Below, piece after piece: positions 8,639 to 17,772 of a DNA stretch of 64,000 bases (positions within the stretch are counted from its first letter, which is position 1; each line of letters starts with the position of its first letter). The stretch is taken from contig JBBQSA010000013.1 in NCBI GenBank assembly GCA_038214295.1, positions 4,251-68,250 of the forward strand, written 5' to 3'. The position numbers and the translations under genes were made by a program. Source of the DNA: SHZI01 sp038214295. GTDB taxonomy: Bacteria; Pseudomonadota; Gammaproteobacteria; Steroidobacterales; GCA-2729495. The notes under the pieces are model-generated. The model ran no database searches. It was not told where the DNA came from and worked only from the letters and a program-made list of their open reading frames with translations.

Positions 8639-9196
8639 CTGAGCACGCCGTCCGAGCCGCCCCGCAGCCCTGAAAGGCGCGTGGGTATAGGCCGCATCTC
8701 CGGCGTTTTCGGCGTTAAGGGCTGGGTCAAGGTGTATTCCTACACGTCGCCCCGCGTCAACGTGGTCGGCTACAGCCCCTGGTACCTGCGGCAGGACGGG
8801 CAGGAGTCGATCCGGCGGGTGCGAGCGGGCCAGGCCCAGGGCGACGGCGTCGTGGTGTCCCTGGAGGGGATTGACGACCGGGATGCCGCGGCGGCGCTGA
8901 TCGGTTCCGAGATCGAGGTCGACCGGGCGGTGCTGGGTCCCCCGATCGGGACGAACCAGCCCGGTGTTGCGGCACCGGGAGAGTTTTTCTGGGTCGACCT
9001 TCAGGGCATGGAGGTTCGGAACCAGGCAGGCGAGAGCCTCGGTATCGTCGAGCAGTTGTTCGAGACCGGGGCCAACGACGTGATGATCGTTATCGGCGAA
9101 GGACGCCACCTGATCCCGTTCCTGTACGGCAGCGTTGTACGGGCGGTAGACGGTGACCGGCGGGTGATTACGGTGGACTGGGATCCTGAGTTTTGA
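8639..9196 (+). CDS. rimM: 16S rRNA processing protein RimM
   Basis: Contains the RimM N-terminal fold (GRISGVFGVKGWVKVYSYT) and the C-terminal PRC-barrel (FFWVDLQGMEVRNQAGESLG, IPFLYGSVVRAVD). RimM binds S19 and assists 30S head maturation. The start is uncertain. The first GTG, at 8681, leaves only three residues before the GRISG core and has an SD-like GAAAGG just 3 nt away. A CTG at 8639 in the same open frame restores a leader of about 14 residues, as in E. coli RimM, and was chosen here. The gene is the second of the rpsP operon. Confidence 0.85.
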   Translation: MSTPSEPPRSPERRVGIGRISGVFGVKGWVKVYSYTSPRVNVVGYSPWYLRQDGQESIRRVRAGQAQGDGVVVSLEGIDDRDAAAALIGSEIEVDRAVLGPPIGTNQPGVAAPGEFFWVDLQGMEVRNQAGESLGIVEQLFETGANDVMIVIGEGRHLIPFLYGSVVRAVDGDRRVITVDWDPEF

Positions 9197-9247
9197 CCGG
9201 TTACCGTGAGCTGGCGGGGCGTCCTGGCAGCTCCCTGAGGAAGTGAC

Positions 9248-9991
9248 GTGGATGTGGCGGTGGTATCGCTGTTCCCCGAGATGTTTGCGCCGTTTGCGCA
9301 ATTCGGGGTCGTCGGGCGAGCAATCCGGCGGAACGTGGCCCGGCTGACGCCGGTCGATCCGCGGTCCTTTACCACCGACGTCCATGGCGCGGTTGACGAC
9401 AGGCCGTACGGTGGCGGTCCTGGCATGGTGCTTTGCGTCGAGCCGTTCGCGACAGCCATTAATGCGGCTCGCGGGCTGGTTCCCGAAGGCAGCCCGGTGG
9501 TGTTCCTCGGTCCGCAGGGCAAGCCCTTCGACCAGGCCACCGCCCGGCGGTACGCTGGCCTGCCGGGGCTGGTCCTGGTGGCGGGGCGGTACGAAGGATT
9601 TGACGAACGGCTGATCGAGGCGAGTGCTGACGAGGAGATATCCGTGGGCGACTTCGTCATGAGTGGCGGCGAAATTGCCGCCATGGCGGTCCTGGATGCC
9701 ACGCTGCGATTGCGGCCCGGCGTCCTCGGTGACGAGCAGTCCGTGGAGGAGGAGTCGTTCGCGGCGGGTCTTCTTGAGTACCCGCACTACACGCGGCCGG
9801 AGGTTGCAGAGGGCAGGTCAGTGCCGCGTGTATTGCTCGAGGGTAACCACGAGGCGATCCGGCGCTGGCGGCGCAAGCAGTCGCTCGGCCGGACCAGTCT
9901 GCGACGACCGGACCTGCTTGCCGGCCGTGCGCTGAGTGATGAAGACCGCCGGCTGCTCGATGAGTTTTGCGCCGAGCGGCGCGTGACGTGA
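9248..9991 (+). CDS. trmD: tRNA (guanine37-N1)-methyltransferase TrmD
   Basis: 247 aa from a GTG at 9248, matching the family N-terminus (VAVVSLFPEMFAPF). Knotted SPOUT-class features are visible: YGGGPGM at 54-60, VLVAGRYEGFDERL, and SVGDFVMSGGE near 134-144. The enzyme makes m1G37 next to the anticodon of tRNAs reading CUN, CCN and CGG and so prevents +1 frameshifting. It is the third gene of the rpsP-rimM-trmD-rplS operon. Confidence 0.97.
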   Translation: MDVAVVSLFPEMFAPFAQFGVVGRAIRRNVARLTPVDPRSFTTDVHGAVDDRPYGGGPGMVLCVEPFATAINAARGLVPEGSPVVFLGPQGKPFDQATARRYAGLPGLVLVAGRYEGFDERLIEASADEEISVGDFVMSGGEIAAMAVLDATLRLRPGVLGDEQSVEEESFAAGLLEYPHYTRPEVAEGRSVPRVLLEGNHEAIRRWRRKQSLGRTSLRRPDLLAGRALSDEDRRLLDEFCAERRVT

Positions 9992-10056
9992 CCTGAGTAC
10001 GGACTACCTCGCAACAGAACACTGCATTTGGCGCTACTGAAATTGGGATGACTACC

Positions 10057-10401
10057 ATGGCAAACATTATTGAAAAGCTCGAAGCCGAAGCCCTGAAGAC
10101 CGACATTCCGGACTTCGCCCCCGGCGATACCGTCGTCGTCCAGGTGCGGGTCAAAGAGGGCACCCGCGAGCGCCTCCAGGCCTACGAGGGCGTCGTCGTT
10201 GCCCGCCGCAATCGAGGCCTCAACTCCTCGTTTACCGTGCGCAAGATTTCCCACGGTGAGGGCGTCGAGCGCGTTTTTCCGCTCCACAGCCCGACCGTCG
10301 CCGAAATCAAGGTGAAGCGCCGCGGCGCCGTTCGCCGCGCCAAGCTCTACTACCTGCGCGATCGCAGCGGCAAGTCGGCCAGGATTCGCGAGAAGGTCTG
10401 A
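10057..10401 (+). CDS. rplS: 50S ribosomal protein L19
   Basis: 114 aa from the ATG at 10057 (MANIIEKLEAEALK), the standard L19 start. A second in-frame ATG nine nt upstream is less likely. Contains FAPGDTVVVQVRVKEG and GEGVERVFPLHSP. L19 lies at the 30S-50S interface and forms bridge contacts. It is the last gene of the rpsP operon, with the TRAP-associated lipoprotein gene starting 20 nt later on the same strand. Confidence 0.97.
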   Translation: MANIIEKLEAEALKTDIPDFAPGDTVVVQVRVKEGTRERLQAYEGVVVARRNRGLNSSFTVRKISHGEGVERVFPLHSPTVAEIKVKRRGAVRRAKLYYLRDRSGKSARIREKV

Positions 10402-10421
10402 TCCTTCAGGCCCCGGGGCTC

Positions 10422-11372
10422 GTGCACGAATTGCCTGTGACTCCCCCGCAGACCGGGCCCCGGGGCCCGGTTGCACGGCTCGCAGCGCCCCTGTTGGCTG
10501 TCGCGCCCAGGCCCACGGCCTGGCTGGCGGTGGGCATTGCCAGCCTGGCCTGCGCCGTGCTGCTGGGGGGCTGCAGCAGCCTTGCCAGCTCGGCCGCGGG
10601 TGATCTGGCGGACAACCTGTCCACCGCGATCCAGAACCAGGACGATCCGGAGCTGGTCCGGGAAAGCCTGCCGGCCTATCTACTGCTTCTCGACTCCCTG
10701 GCCGCCGACCCCAAGGCGGGCCCCCGTACCCTCGGCGCGGCCGCCCGGCTTTACGCGGCCTACGCGGTCGTGTTTGTCGACGATCCGGGCAGGGCCGCAA
10801 CCCTGGCGTCCCGGGCACGGAATTACGGACTGCGGGCCGCCTGCGCGGCGAGCCCGCCGACCTGCGGTCTCGAGGGCCTGCCCTTTGCCGAAGTTGACCC
10901 GCGGCTTGCGCAGGTGAAGCCAGTGCAGGCGGCCGCCCTGTTCAGCGCGTCGATCGGCTCGCTGGCCTACGTCCGGACGCACAGCGACGACTGGCAGGCC
11001 CTGGCTGATCTTCCCCGGATCGAAGCCGTCCTCAAGCGCCTGCTGGTGATTGGCGAGCCGGCCGACGCGGGCAGCGTCAATAGCTACCTGGGCATACTCA
11101 ATACGCTGCGACCACCGGCCCTGGGCGGTCAACCTGAAGTGGGACGGGCCTACTTCGATAAGGCCCTCGAGCTGACGGGCGGCCGCGACCTCAGCATCCT
11201 GGTGGAGTACGCGCGCAGCTACGCGCGGCTGGTCTACGACCGTGAGCTGCATGATGCACTGCTCAACCGGGCCCTGGCGGCGGACCCGCGGCAGCCCGGG
11301 TATACACTCCTCAACATTCTGGCGCAGAAGCAGGCAACCGAGCTCCTGGCCTCAGCCGACGACTACTTCTGA
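10422..11372 (+). CDS. TRAP transporter TatT-type lipoprotein
   Basis: 316 aa from a GTG. An unusually long, Pro-rich N-terminus leads to a hydrophobic stretch and a lipobox (LLGGCSS, Cys near residue 51). The rest is helical and Ala/Leu-rich with repeat-like segments (RESLPAYLLLLDSL, GRAYFDKALEL), fitting the TPR-rich TatT family. In the characterised Treponema system, TatT is a trimeric TPR lipoprotein that associates with the DctP-type binding protein. A DctP, a DctQ and a DctM gene follow directly, which supports the assignment. A downstream start closer to the signal peptide is possible. Confidence 0.82.
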   Translation: MHELPVTPPQTGPRGPVARLAAPLLAVAPRPTAWLAVGIASLACAVLLGGCSSLASSAAGDLADNLSTAIQNQDDPELVRESLPAYLLLLDSLAADPKAGPRTLGAAARLYAAYAVVFVDDPGRAATLASRARNYGLRAACAASPPTCGLEGLPFAEVDPRLAQVKPVQAAALFSASIGSLAYVRTHSDDWQALADLPRIEAVLKRLLVIGEPADAGSVNSYLGILNTLRPPALGGQPEVGRAYFDKALELTGGRDLSILVEYARSYARLVYDRELHDALLNRALAADPRQPGYTLLNILAQKQATELLASADDYF

Positions 11373-11403
11373 TCCACCCGACAACAGAAAGGACACGCCG
11401 GTG

Positions 11404-12432
11404 ATGCTGCGTTCCCGCATCCTGAATCTGGTGAGCCTCGCGATGCTGGCTTGCCTGCCGGTCAATCTCCCGGCGACCGAAATCAAATTGGCCACCGTGG
11501 CGCCTGAGGGTTCCGGGTGGATGAAGGACCTGAGGGCGGCCGGTCTGCAGATCCGCGACCGGACCGGTGGCCGCGTCAACCTGAAGTTCTACGGGGGCGG
11601 TATCCAGGGCAACGACAAGAAGGTGCTGCGCAAGATCCGCATCGGTCAGTTGCAGGGCGGACTGTTCACCTCCAACGGTCTGGAGGAGCGCTATCCGGAC
11701 ATCCTCGTCTATGGACTGCCGATGCTGTTCAATTCCCAGGACGAGGTGGATTACGTCCGGGGAAAAATGGATGCCAGGCTGGCGGCCGGCCTCGAGAAAG
11801 CCGGCTTCGTCTCCTACGGTTTTGCCGGTGGCGGCTTTGCCTATTTCCTGACAACGAAGCCGGTGATGGGCCTCGCCGACCTGCGCGGCCAGAAGATCTG
11901 GGTACCCGAGGGGGATCAGACCAGCTACGTTGCCATGCAGGCGCTGCGGCTTACGCCCGTCGTGCTGCCGATTACCGATGTTCTGACCGGTCTTGAAACG
12001 GGGCTCCTCGACATCGTCGCGACGCCTCCCGTCGGCGCCATCATCCTGCAGTGGTACACCAAGACGAAGTTCGTCACGACCCAGCCGCTCAGCTACACCA
12101 TCGGCCTGCTGGCGATCGACAAGGGCGCCCTCGAGGGCGTCAGTGCGGCCGATCAGGCGGTGCTGCGCGAGGTCATGACGGCGGTCTACAAGCGTCTCGA
12201 CGTGCAGAACCGGGAGGACAACGCCAAGGCTGAGCAGGCGCTGAAAGCCAACGGTCTCAAGTTCGTGGCGCCCAATGTGGCCGAGATTCCGGAATGGCGG
12301 GCGGCCACGGCCAAGGCCATGGATGACATGGCTGCGAAAGGCGCGTTCTCGGCGTCGCTGCTCGCTGAAATCCGCGGCCATCTGGAGGACTACCGCAAGA
12401 AGCGGCCGCCTGCTCCGGCCAACCGGCCGTGA
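11404..12432 (+). CDS. TRAP transporter substrate-binding protein, DctP family
   Basis: 342 aa from the ATG at 11404, which follows an AAAGGA site with good spacing. A GTG immediately before it is equally usable. The N-terminal signal peptide ends near LPATEIK. DctP-family features include IKLATVAPEGSGWMKDL, the LPMLF and GLADLRGQKIWVPEGD segments and the QWYTKTKFVT region. It captures an organic acid or related ligand in the periplasm and passes it to DctQM. The ligand cannot be told from sequence. Its stop overlaps the DctQ start (GTGA). Confidence 0.93.
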   Translation: MLRSRILNLVSLAMLACLPVNLPATEIKLATVAPEGSGWMKDLRAAGLQIRDRTGGRVNLKFYGGGIQGNDKKVLRKIRIGQLQGGLFTSNGLEERYPDILVYGLPMLFNSQDEVDYVRGKMDARLAAGLEKAGFVSYGFAGGGFAYFLTTKPVMGLADLRGQKIWVPEGDQTSYVAMQALRLTPVVLPITDVLTGLETGLLDIVATPPVGAIILQWYTKTKFVTTQPLSYTIGLLAIDKGALEGVSAADQAVLREVMTAVYKRLDVQNREDNAKAEQALKANGLKFVAPNVAEIPEWRAATAKAMDDMAAKGAFSASLLAEIRGHLEDYRKKRPPAPANRP

Positions 12433-12947
12433 GTGAGGCCGCTCCGGCGGATGACGGGCCCGGCCCGGCCGAGCGCCTGGGGCGCTGGATCGAGAATGCC
12501 TTGCTGGCCCTGGTGCTGTTCGCCATGATCGGCATCGCCGCCGCCCAGGTCCTGCTGCGGGGCGTGCTTGGCGGCGGGCTGGCGTGGGCCGACGAGGCGC
12601 TACGGCTACTGGTGCTGTGGTCCGCGATGCTGGGAGCGATTGCGGCCAGCCGTGACAACGTCCATCTGCGCATCGACCTGCTCTCGCGCTTCCTCCCGGA
12701 GACGTCGCGAAGGCTCGCGGCCGTCCTCGTGGACGTCTTCGCCGCCGTGATTTCGGGCGTTCTGGCCTGGTACTCCTGGCGCTTCGTCGCCGGGTCCCGT
12801 GAATTCGAAGACGTGGTTCTGCGCGACTGGCCAGCCTGGCCATTCCAGGCGATCCTGCCGACAGCCTTCGCGCTGATTGCCTATCGGTACGTGGCAGACC
12901 TGCCACGGCATTTCCGGCCCAGGACAGGCGGGTCAGGCGGCCGATGA
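12429..12947 (+). CDS. TRAP transporter small permease, DctQ family
   Basis: 172 aa from a GTG overlapping the dctP stop by 4 nt. Four hydrophobic helices are visible (ALLALVLFAMIGIAAAQVLL, LLVLWSAMLGAIAA, the LVDVFAAVISGVLAWYSW region and ILPTAFALIAYRYV), as normal for the small membrane subunit. The conserved WADEALRLLVLW and DNVHLRIDLL segments are present. It works in complex with the large permease that overlaps its 3' end by 4 nt. Confidence 0.93.
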   Translation: MSEAAPADDGPGPAERLGRWIENALLALVLFAMIGIAAAQVLLRGVLGGGLAWADEALRLLVLWSAMLGAIAASRDNVHLRIDLLSRFLPETSRRLAAVLVDVFAAVISGVLAWYSWRFVAGSREFEDVVLRDWPAWPFQAILPTAFALIAYRYVADLPRHFRPRTGGSGGR

Positions 12948-14203
12948 TCCTGACCAGTCTGGTGCTGGTCCTGCTGGCGGTGCTCGGGGCGCCGTTGTTC
13001 GCGATCATTGGCGCCGGCGCCCTGCTGGGTTTTTCGCGGGCCGGCGTGGATCTCACGGCGGTGCCGATCGAGATTTACGGCATCGCGGAGACCCCGATCC
13101 TGCTGGCGATTCCCCTGTTCACCTTCGCCGGTTACATCCTTGGCGAGAGCCGGGCAGCGGCCCGTCTCGTACGGCTCAGTTCAGCGCTGATCGGCTGGCT
13201 GCCCGGAGGGCTGGCGATGGTCGCGGTTGCTACCTGCTCGCTGTTCACGGCCTTCACTGGCGGATCGGGCGTGACGATCATCGCGATTGGTGCGCTGCTG
13301 TTCCCCGCGCTCGTCCAGGCTGGCTACAGCGAGCGCTTCACGCTCGGTCTCGTGACCTCGTCAGGCAGCCTCGGGCTGCTGTTCGCGCCGTCGCTGCCGC
13401 TGATCATCTACGGGATCATTGCCGAGGTCTCGATCGATTCACTGTTTGTCGCCGGCATTGTCCCCGGCATCCTGATGATGCTGTGCCTGGCTGCGTTTTG
13501 CCTGTGGCGCAACCGGGCCAACCGCCGGCCCCTCGCCGAGTTCTCCTGGCGCGAGGTTCGGGTGGCCATACGAGAGTCCATCTGGGAGTTGCCGCTGCCC
13601 GTCGTGGTCCTCGGTGGCATCTACAGTGGCTTCTTTGCCGTGTCGGAGGCGGCTGCCGTGACTGTCGTCTATGTGCTCGTCGTCGAGTTGCTGATCTACC
13701 GCGAGGTGCCGCTCCGGCGGCTGCCCGTCATCGTGCGGAACTCGATGGTGCTGGTGGGCGGGATCCTGCTGATCCTCGGGATATCCCTGGCCTCCACCAA
13801 CTACATGATCGATGCGCAGGTTCCCCAGCAGCTGATCGAGATCGTCACCCGCTATGTCTCCGACCAGACGAGCTTCCTGCTGCTGCTGATCTGCTTCCTG
13901 CTCCTCATCGGCTGCATACTGCACATCTTTTCCGCACTGGTCCTGGTGGTGCCACTCATGCTGCCGGTGGCCGCCCGCTACGGTGTCAACCCGGTCCACC
14001 TTGGCATCATTTTTGTGGCTACCATGGAGCTTGGCTACCTGCTGCCGCCCATCGGTCTAAACCTCTACATTGCGAGTTATCGCTTCAACCGGCCCGTACT
14101 GGATGTGTGCATAGCCACCTTGCCCTTCATCCTCATACTCTTCGTGGCCGTGCTGCTGATCACCTTTGTGCCCGCGCTGTCGCTGGCATTCATCCAGAAG
14201 TAG
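12944..14203 (+). CDS. TRAP transporter large permease, DctM family
   Basis: 419 aa with about 12 hydrophobic segments. DctM signatures include IPLFTFAGYILGES, FTAFTGGSGVTI, SSGSLGLLFAPSLPLIIYG, and MELGYLLPPIGLNLYI near the C-terminus. It is the Na+-coupled ion-transporter-superfamily channel subunit of the TRAP system. Its ATG overlaps dctQ by 4 nt. Together with TatT, DctP and DctQ it makes a complete tripartite transporter plus accessory lipoprotein. Confidence 0.95.
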   Translation: MILTSLVLVLLAVLGAPLFAIIGAGALLGFSRAGVDLTAVPIEIYGIAETPILLAIPLFTFAGYILGESRAAARLVRLSSALIGWLPGGLAMVAVATCSLFTAFTGGSGVTIIAIGALLFPALVQAGYSERFTLGLVTSSGSLGLLFAPSLPLIIYGIIAEVSIDSLFVAGIVPGILMMLCLAAFCLWRNRANRRPLAEFSWREVRVAIRESIWELPLPVVVLGGIYSGFFAVSEAAAVTVVYVLVVELLIYREVPLRRLPVIVRNSMVLVGGILLILGISLASTNYMIDAQVPQQLIEIVTRYVSDQTSFLLLLICFLLLIGCILHIFSALVLVVPLMLPVAARYGVNPVHLGIIFVATMELGYLLPPIGLNLYIASYRFNRPVLDVCIATLPFILILFVAVLLITFVPALSLAFIQK

Positions 14204-14219
14204 TGCAGGAGTTGCAGAC

Positions 14220-15335
14220 ATGATCCGCTGGCTTGTAGTCCTGATGGGAGCGTTCATGACGGCGGGTTGCGCCGCCGCAAGGCTGGACCAGCCCGGACGC
14301 GAGCCTGCCGCCTTCCTGAAGGTGCCACCCGGGTTCCAGGCCGAGATCCTGGTGGCCAACGTGCCCAACGCCCGGTCGATGACCCTGGGTGACAAGGGCA
14401 CATTGTTCGTCGGCACGCGCTCCGGCGGCACCGTGTACGCAGTACGCGACGTGTTCGGGGCCAGTCCGGTTGTGCAGAAGTTCGCGGAGGGCCTGAGCAT
14501 GCCGAATGGCGTGGCCTTCCACGACGGTGCCCTGTATGTGGCCGAGCAGAAGCGCATCGTCCGCTACCCCGCTGCCGAGGAGCGGCGCGACGGCCCGCGT
14601 TCGCCGGAAGTCGTTGATCCGGCGCTGCCTTACAAGGGAGTCCTGCACTCCTGGAAGTACCTGGCGTTCGGCCCGGACAACAAGCTCTACGTTCCTGTCG
14701 GCGCTCCCTGCAACGTGTGCGTGGAGCCAGGTTTTGGGGTGATCCTGCGCATGAATGCGGACGGCTCGGGCCGCGAGGTCGTGGCAACGGGCATCCGCAA
14801 TTCTGTTGGCTTCGATTGGCAGCCCGGGACCGGGGAGCTGTGGTTCACCGATAACGGCCGCGACATGCTCGGCGACGACGTTCCACCGTGCGAATTGAAT
14901 CGCGTCCAACGCCCCGGCCTCGATTTCGGCTTCCCGTACTGCCATGCCGGGGATATTGCCGATCCGCAGTTTGGCGCGGCCGGGCGATGCAGTGACTCCG
15001 TGGCACCGGTCCAGAAGCTGGGACCGCACGTGGCGCCGCTCGCCGTCAAGTTCTACACGGGCAGCATGTTCCCTGGCGAGTATCGCAACCAGGCCCTGAT
15101 CGCCGAGCACGGGTCCTGGAACCGCAGCAAGGAAGCCGGCAAGACCGGCTATCGCATCACGCTGGTCCGCCTGAAGGGCGACACGGCCGTCTCCTATGAG
15201 CCCTTCATCGAGGGATGGCTTAACGGTGACGAGGTGCTTGGCAGGCCGGTAGACCTGCTCGTCGCGCCAGACGGGTCGCTGCTGGTCAGTGACGACCAGC
15301 GCGGCGTCATCTACCGCATCAGTTACCAGCGCTAG
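14220..15335 (+). CDS. PQQ-dependent sugar/sorbosone dehydrogenase-like lipoprotein
   Basis: 371 aa from the ATG at 14220, with a GCAGGAG site about 7 nt upstream. The N-terminus is a lipoprotein signal (LMGAFMTAGC, Cys near 19). The body is a six-bladed beta-propeller of the soluble aldose/sorbosone dehydrogenase type: LPNGVAFHDGALYVAE-like repeats, GIRNSVGFDWQPGTGELWFTDNGRD, a late AEHGSWNRS, and LLVSDDQRGVIYRI at the end. Relatives oxidise sugars using PQQ. Substrate and cofactor are inferred. It starts 16 nt after the dctM stop, so it may be co-transcribed with the TRAP genes. Confidence 0.88.
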   Translation: MIRWLVVLMGAFMTAGCAAARLDQPGREPAAFLKVPPGFQAEILVANVPNARSMTLGDKGTLFVGTRSGGTVYAVRDVFGASPVVQKFAEGLSMPNGVAFHDGALYVAEQKRIVRYPAAEERRDGPRSPEVVDPALPYKGVLHSWKYLAFGPDNKLYVPVGAPCNVCVEPGFGVILRMNADGSGREVVATGIRNSVGFDWQPGTGELWFTDNGRDMLGDDVPPCELNRVQRPGLDFGFPYCHAGDIADPQFGAAGRCSDSVAPVQKLGPHVAPLAVKFYTGSMFPGEYRNQALIAEHGSWNRSKEAGKTGYRITLVRLKGDTAVSYEPFIEGWLNGDEVLGRPVDLLVAPDGSLLVSDDQRGVIYRISYQR

Positions 15336-15349
15336 CCGGAAACCAGGCC

Positions 15350-17227
15350 ATGTTCATTTTTCGTTTCATTGGCAACCTGCTCCGGGCGATCTGGTACGGG
15401 TTGAACACCCTCCGCAGAGTCCTGCATCTCATTCTCCTGCTCGTGATTTTCGGACTCCTGCTCGCCGGGCTGGTGGGCCAGCCGGTGCCCGTGCCGTCGT
15501 CGGCGGCGCTGGTGATTGACCCGACCGGGACCCTGGTGGAGCAGCTGGAGGGCAGTCCGCTGGACCGCGCCCTGGCCGAGGTCAACAACCAGGAGCCGCC
15601 CCAGACCCTGCTGCGGGACGTGACCGACAGCCTGGACTATGCTGTCACTGACGACCGCATCAAGGCCGTGGTGCTTGACCTGGACGGACTGCAGGGCGGC
15701 GGCCTCGCCAAGCTGCAGCTGGTCGGGGCCAAGATCCAGAAGGTGCGTGCTGCCGGCAAGAAAGTCATCGCCGTCGGCAGCGGCTACACGCGGGACCAGT
15801 ACTACCTCGCCTCCCGCGCGGACGAAGTGATCATGCATCAGCTGGGCATGGTGTACCTGGAGGGCTACGAGTACTACCGCACGTTCTTCCGCAGCGCGCT
15901 TGAGAAGCTCCAGGTCGACCTGAACGTGTTCCGCGTCGGTGAATTCAAGTCCTTCGTAGAGCCCTACATCCGTGACGACATGTCGGCGGAGGACCGGGAA
16001 GCCAGCCAGGCCTGGCTCGGCGGCCTCTGGACTGCCTGGGAGCGGGACGTGGCGGCCAACCGCAAGCTGAAGCCCGCCGATATCCAGGCCTACGCTGACG
16101 AGCTTGCCAGCCGTTTCGAAGCGGCGAAGGGCAATGCCGCGCAGGCGGCCCTGTCGGCAGGCCTCGTCGACAAGCTAATGAGCCGTCCCGAGGCCGAGGC
16201 CTACCTGGTCAGCCTGGTGGGCGAGAGCTCGTCGGAAGACGGCACCTACAGTTCCATCGACTTCCGGCCCTACGCGCTTGCGATGCGGATCGAGCAGCGC
16301 CTACAGGATGGCCGTGACCGCAACGTCGCGGTGATTGTTGCCTCCGGCGAGATCGTCGATGGCGAGGCGCCTCCCGGGGTCGTCGGTGGCGACACGCTGG
16401 CCGCGGAGATTCGCAGCGCGCGGCTGGACGATTCCGTGGATGCGCTGGTCCTGCGTATCGACAGCCCCGGTGGCAGCATGTTTGCCTCGGAGGTCATCTA
16501 CGACGAGATCGAGGCGCTCAAGGCCGCGGGCAAGCCAGTGGTCGCCTCGATGAGCACGGTTGCTGCCTCGGGTGGTTACTACATCGCCATGCCGGCCGAT
16601 GAGATCTGGGCGAGCGATACGACCATCACCGGCTCCATCGGTGTCGGCGCCCTGGTGCCGACCGTGCCCCGGACGCTCGACAAGCTCGGGGTGCACGTGG
16701 ACGGCTTCGGCACCACCCGGCTGGCCGGGCAGCTGCGCGTGGACAGGCCGCTCGGCGATGATGCGCGGCGTGTGCTTGCTTCCACAGTCGACGATGCCTA
16801 TCGGATCTTCGTCGGCAAGGTGGCCGATGCCCGGAAGCTCAGCTTCGACCAGGCCGACGCGATCGCCCGGGGACGGGTCTGGACCGGGGCCGATGCCCGC
16901 GAGCGTGGCCTCGTGGACCGGATCGGGGACCTGGATGACGCGGTCGCGGCCGCCGCGAACCTGGCAGGCCTGGAGGAGGGCGCCTACGGGCGGCGCTACC
17001 TGCAGCCCGACCGGTCGCTGCTGCAGCGGCTGGCCGGCGAGATTGGCGCCGGAGCCGTGCGGTTCGCGGACCGCATCGGCCTGGGTGCAGTACTGGCGCG
17101 ACTGCAGGGCAACTCCTCCGGTGTCGCCCGCGAGTTACTGGCGAGGGTCAACAAGGAGATGCAGATCCTGTCCCGCTTCAACGACCCGCGAGGCATCTAC
17201 GTTCACTGCTTCTGCGCTATCGAGTAG
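15350..17227 (+). CDS. sppA: Signal peptide peptidase SppA, 67-kDa type
   Basis: 625 aa, the size of the long two-repeat SppA. An N-terminal membrane anchor (LHLILLLVIFGLLLAGLVG) is followed by two S49 peptidase repeats. The catalytic pair is visible: K200 in GEFKSFVEP and S407 in AASGGYYIAMPAD. SppA is a membrane-bound tetramer-like protease that degrades cleaved signal peptides. It begins 14 nt after the dehydrogenase stop on the same strand. The C-terminal residues YVHCFCAIE are unusual in having two Cys but look like normal coding sequence. Confidence 0.95.
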   Translation: MFIFRFIGNLLRAIWYGLNTLRRVLHLILLLVIFGLLLAGLVGQPVPVPSSAALVIDPTGTLVEQLEGSPLDRALAEVNNQEPPQTLLRDVTDSLDYAVTDDRIKAVVLDLDGLQGGGLAKLQLVGAKIQKVRAAGKKVIAVGSGYTRDQYYLASRADEVIMHQLGMVYLEGYEYYRTFFRSALEKLQVDLNVFRVGEFKSFVEPYIRDDMSAEDREASQAWLGGLWTAWERDVAANRKLKPADIQAYADELASRFEAAKGNAAQAALSAGLVDKLMSRPEAEAYLVSLVGESSSEDGTYSSIDFRPYALAMRIEQRLQDGRDRNVAVIVASGEIVDGEAPPGVVGGDTLAAEIRSARLDDSVDALVLRIDSPGGSMFASEVIYDEIEALKAAGKPVVASMSTVAASGGYYIAMPADEIWASDTTITGSIGVGALVPTVPRTLDKLGVHVDGFGTTRLAGQLRVDRPLGDDARRVLASTVDDAYRIFVGKVADARKLSFDQADAIARGRVWTGADARERGLVDRIGDLDDAVAAAANLAGLEEGAYGRRYLQPDRSLLQRLAGEIGAGAVRFADRIGLGAVLARLQGNSSGVARELLARVNKEMQILSRFNDPRGIYVHCFCAIE

Positions 17228-17263
17228 ACCGGTGGGCCACTGGCTCGCAGGGCCGGGGGCGCG

Positions 17264-17767
17264 TCAGGGCAGCGGGTCCCGGCGCGGGAAGTCGAACAGC
17301 AGGAGTTCGCCGCTGGCTCCGGCCAGATCGGCCCAGCGCTTGAGGTCAAGCGCGATCACCACCACGCCGGTGGTTGGCACGTTGTCGATGCCTGCACCGG
17401 TCAGCCGGTTCGCGAGCTCCGTCAGCCCCGGGTTGTGGCCGCAGACGATCACGTCCCGGAAGCTGCTCTCCTGGCGGGCCAGCACCTCGATCACCTGATC
17501 CGGCGTCGCGAGGTACAGGTCTTCCTCGCGCTGGAGGAATTCCTGCGGATAGCCGATCTCCCGGGCGATGATCAGCGCCGTCCGGCGCGCGCGAGTGGCG
17601 GGGCTCGTCAGGATCAGGGTCGGGCGCGCGCCGCGGGCCCGCAGTCGCTGGCCCATCTCCGGTGCGTCCCGCTCGCCCCGCGCATTCAGCGGCCGGTCCC
17701 GGTCCTTTATCCCCGGCTCGTCCCAGGACGACTTGGCATGCCGGATCAGCGTCAGGTGGCGCTGCAT
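17264..17767 (-). CDS. sixA: SixA-type phosphohistidine phosphatase
   Basis: 167 aa histidine-phosphatase-superfamily protein. The RHG-type motif reads LIRHAKSSW at 7-15, with the second conserved His in CGHNPGLTELANRL. LNARGERDA and TSPATRARRTA match the SixA family. E. coli SixA removes phosphate from His residues of phosphotransfer proteins such as ArcB and PtsO. It lies 5 nt downstream of sufT on the same strand, so it is probably transcribed from the suf operon. Substrate here is unknown. Confidence 0.88.
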   Translation of the reverse strand: MQRHLTLIRHAKSSWDEPGIKDRDRPLNARGERDAPEMGQRLRARGARPTLILTSPATRARRTALIIAREIGYPQEFLQREEDLYLATPDQVIEVLARQESSFRDVIVCGHNPGLTELANRLTGAGIDNVPTTGVVVIALDLKRWADLAGASGELLLFDFPRRDPLP

Positions 17768-17772
17768 GCTGG

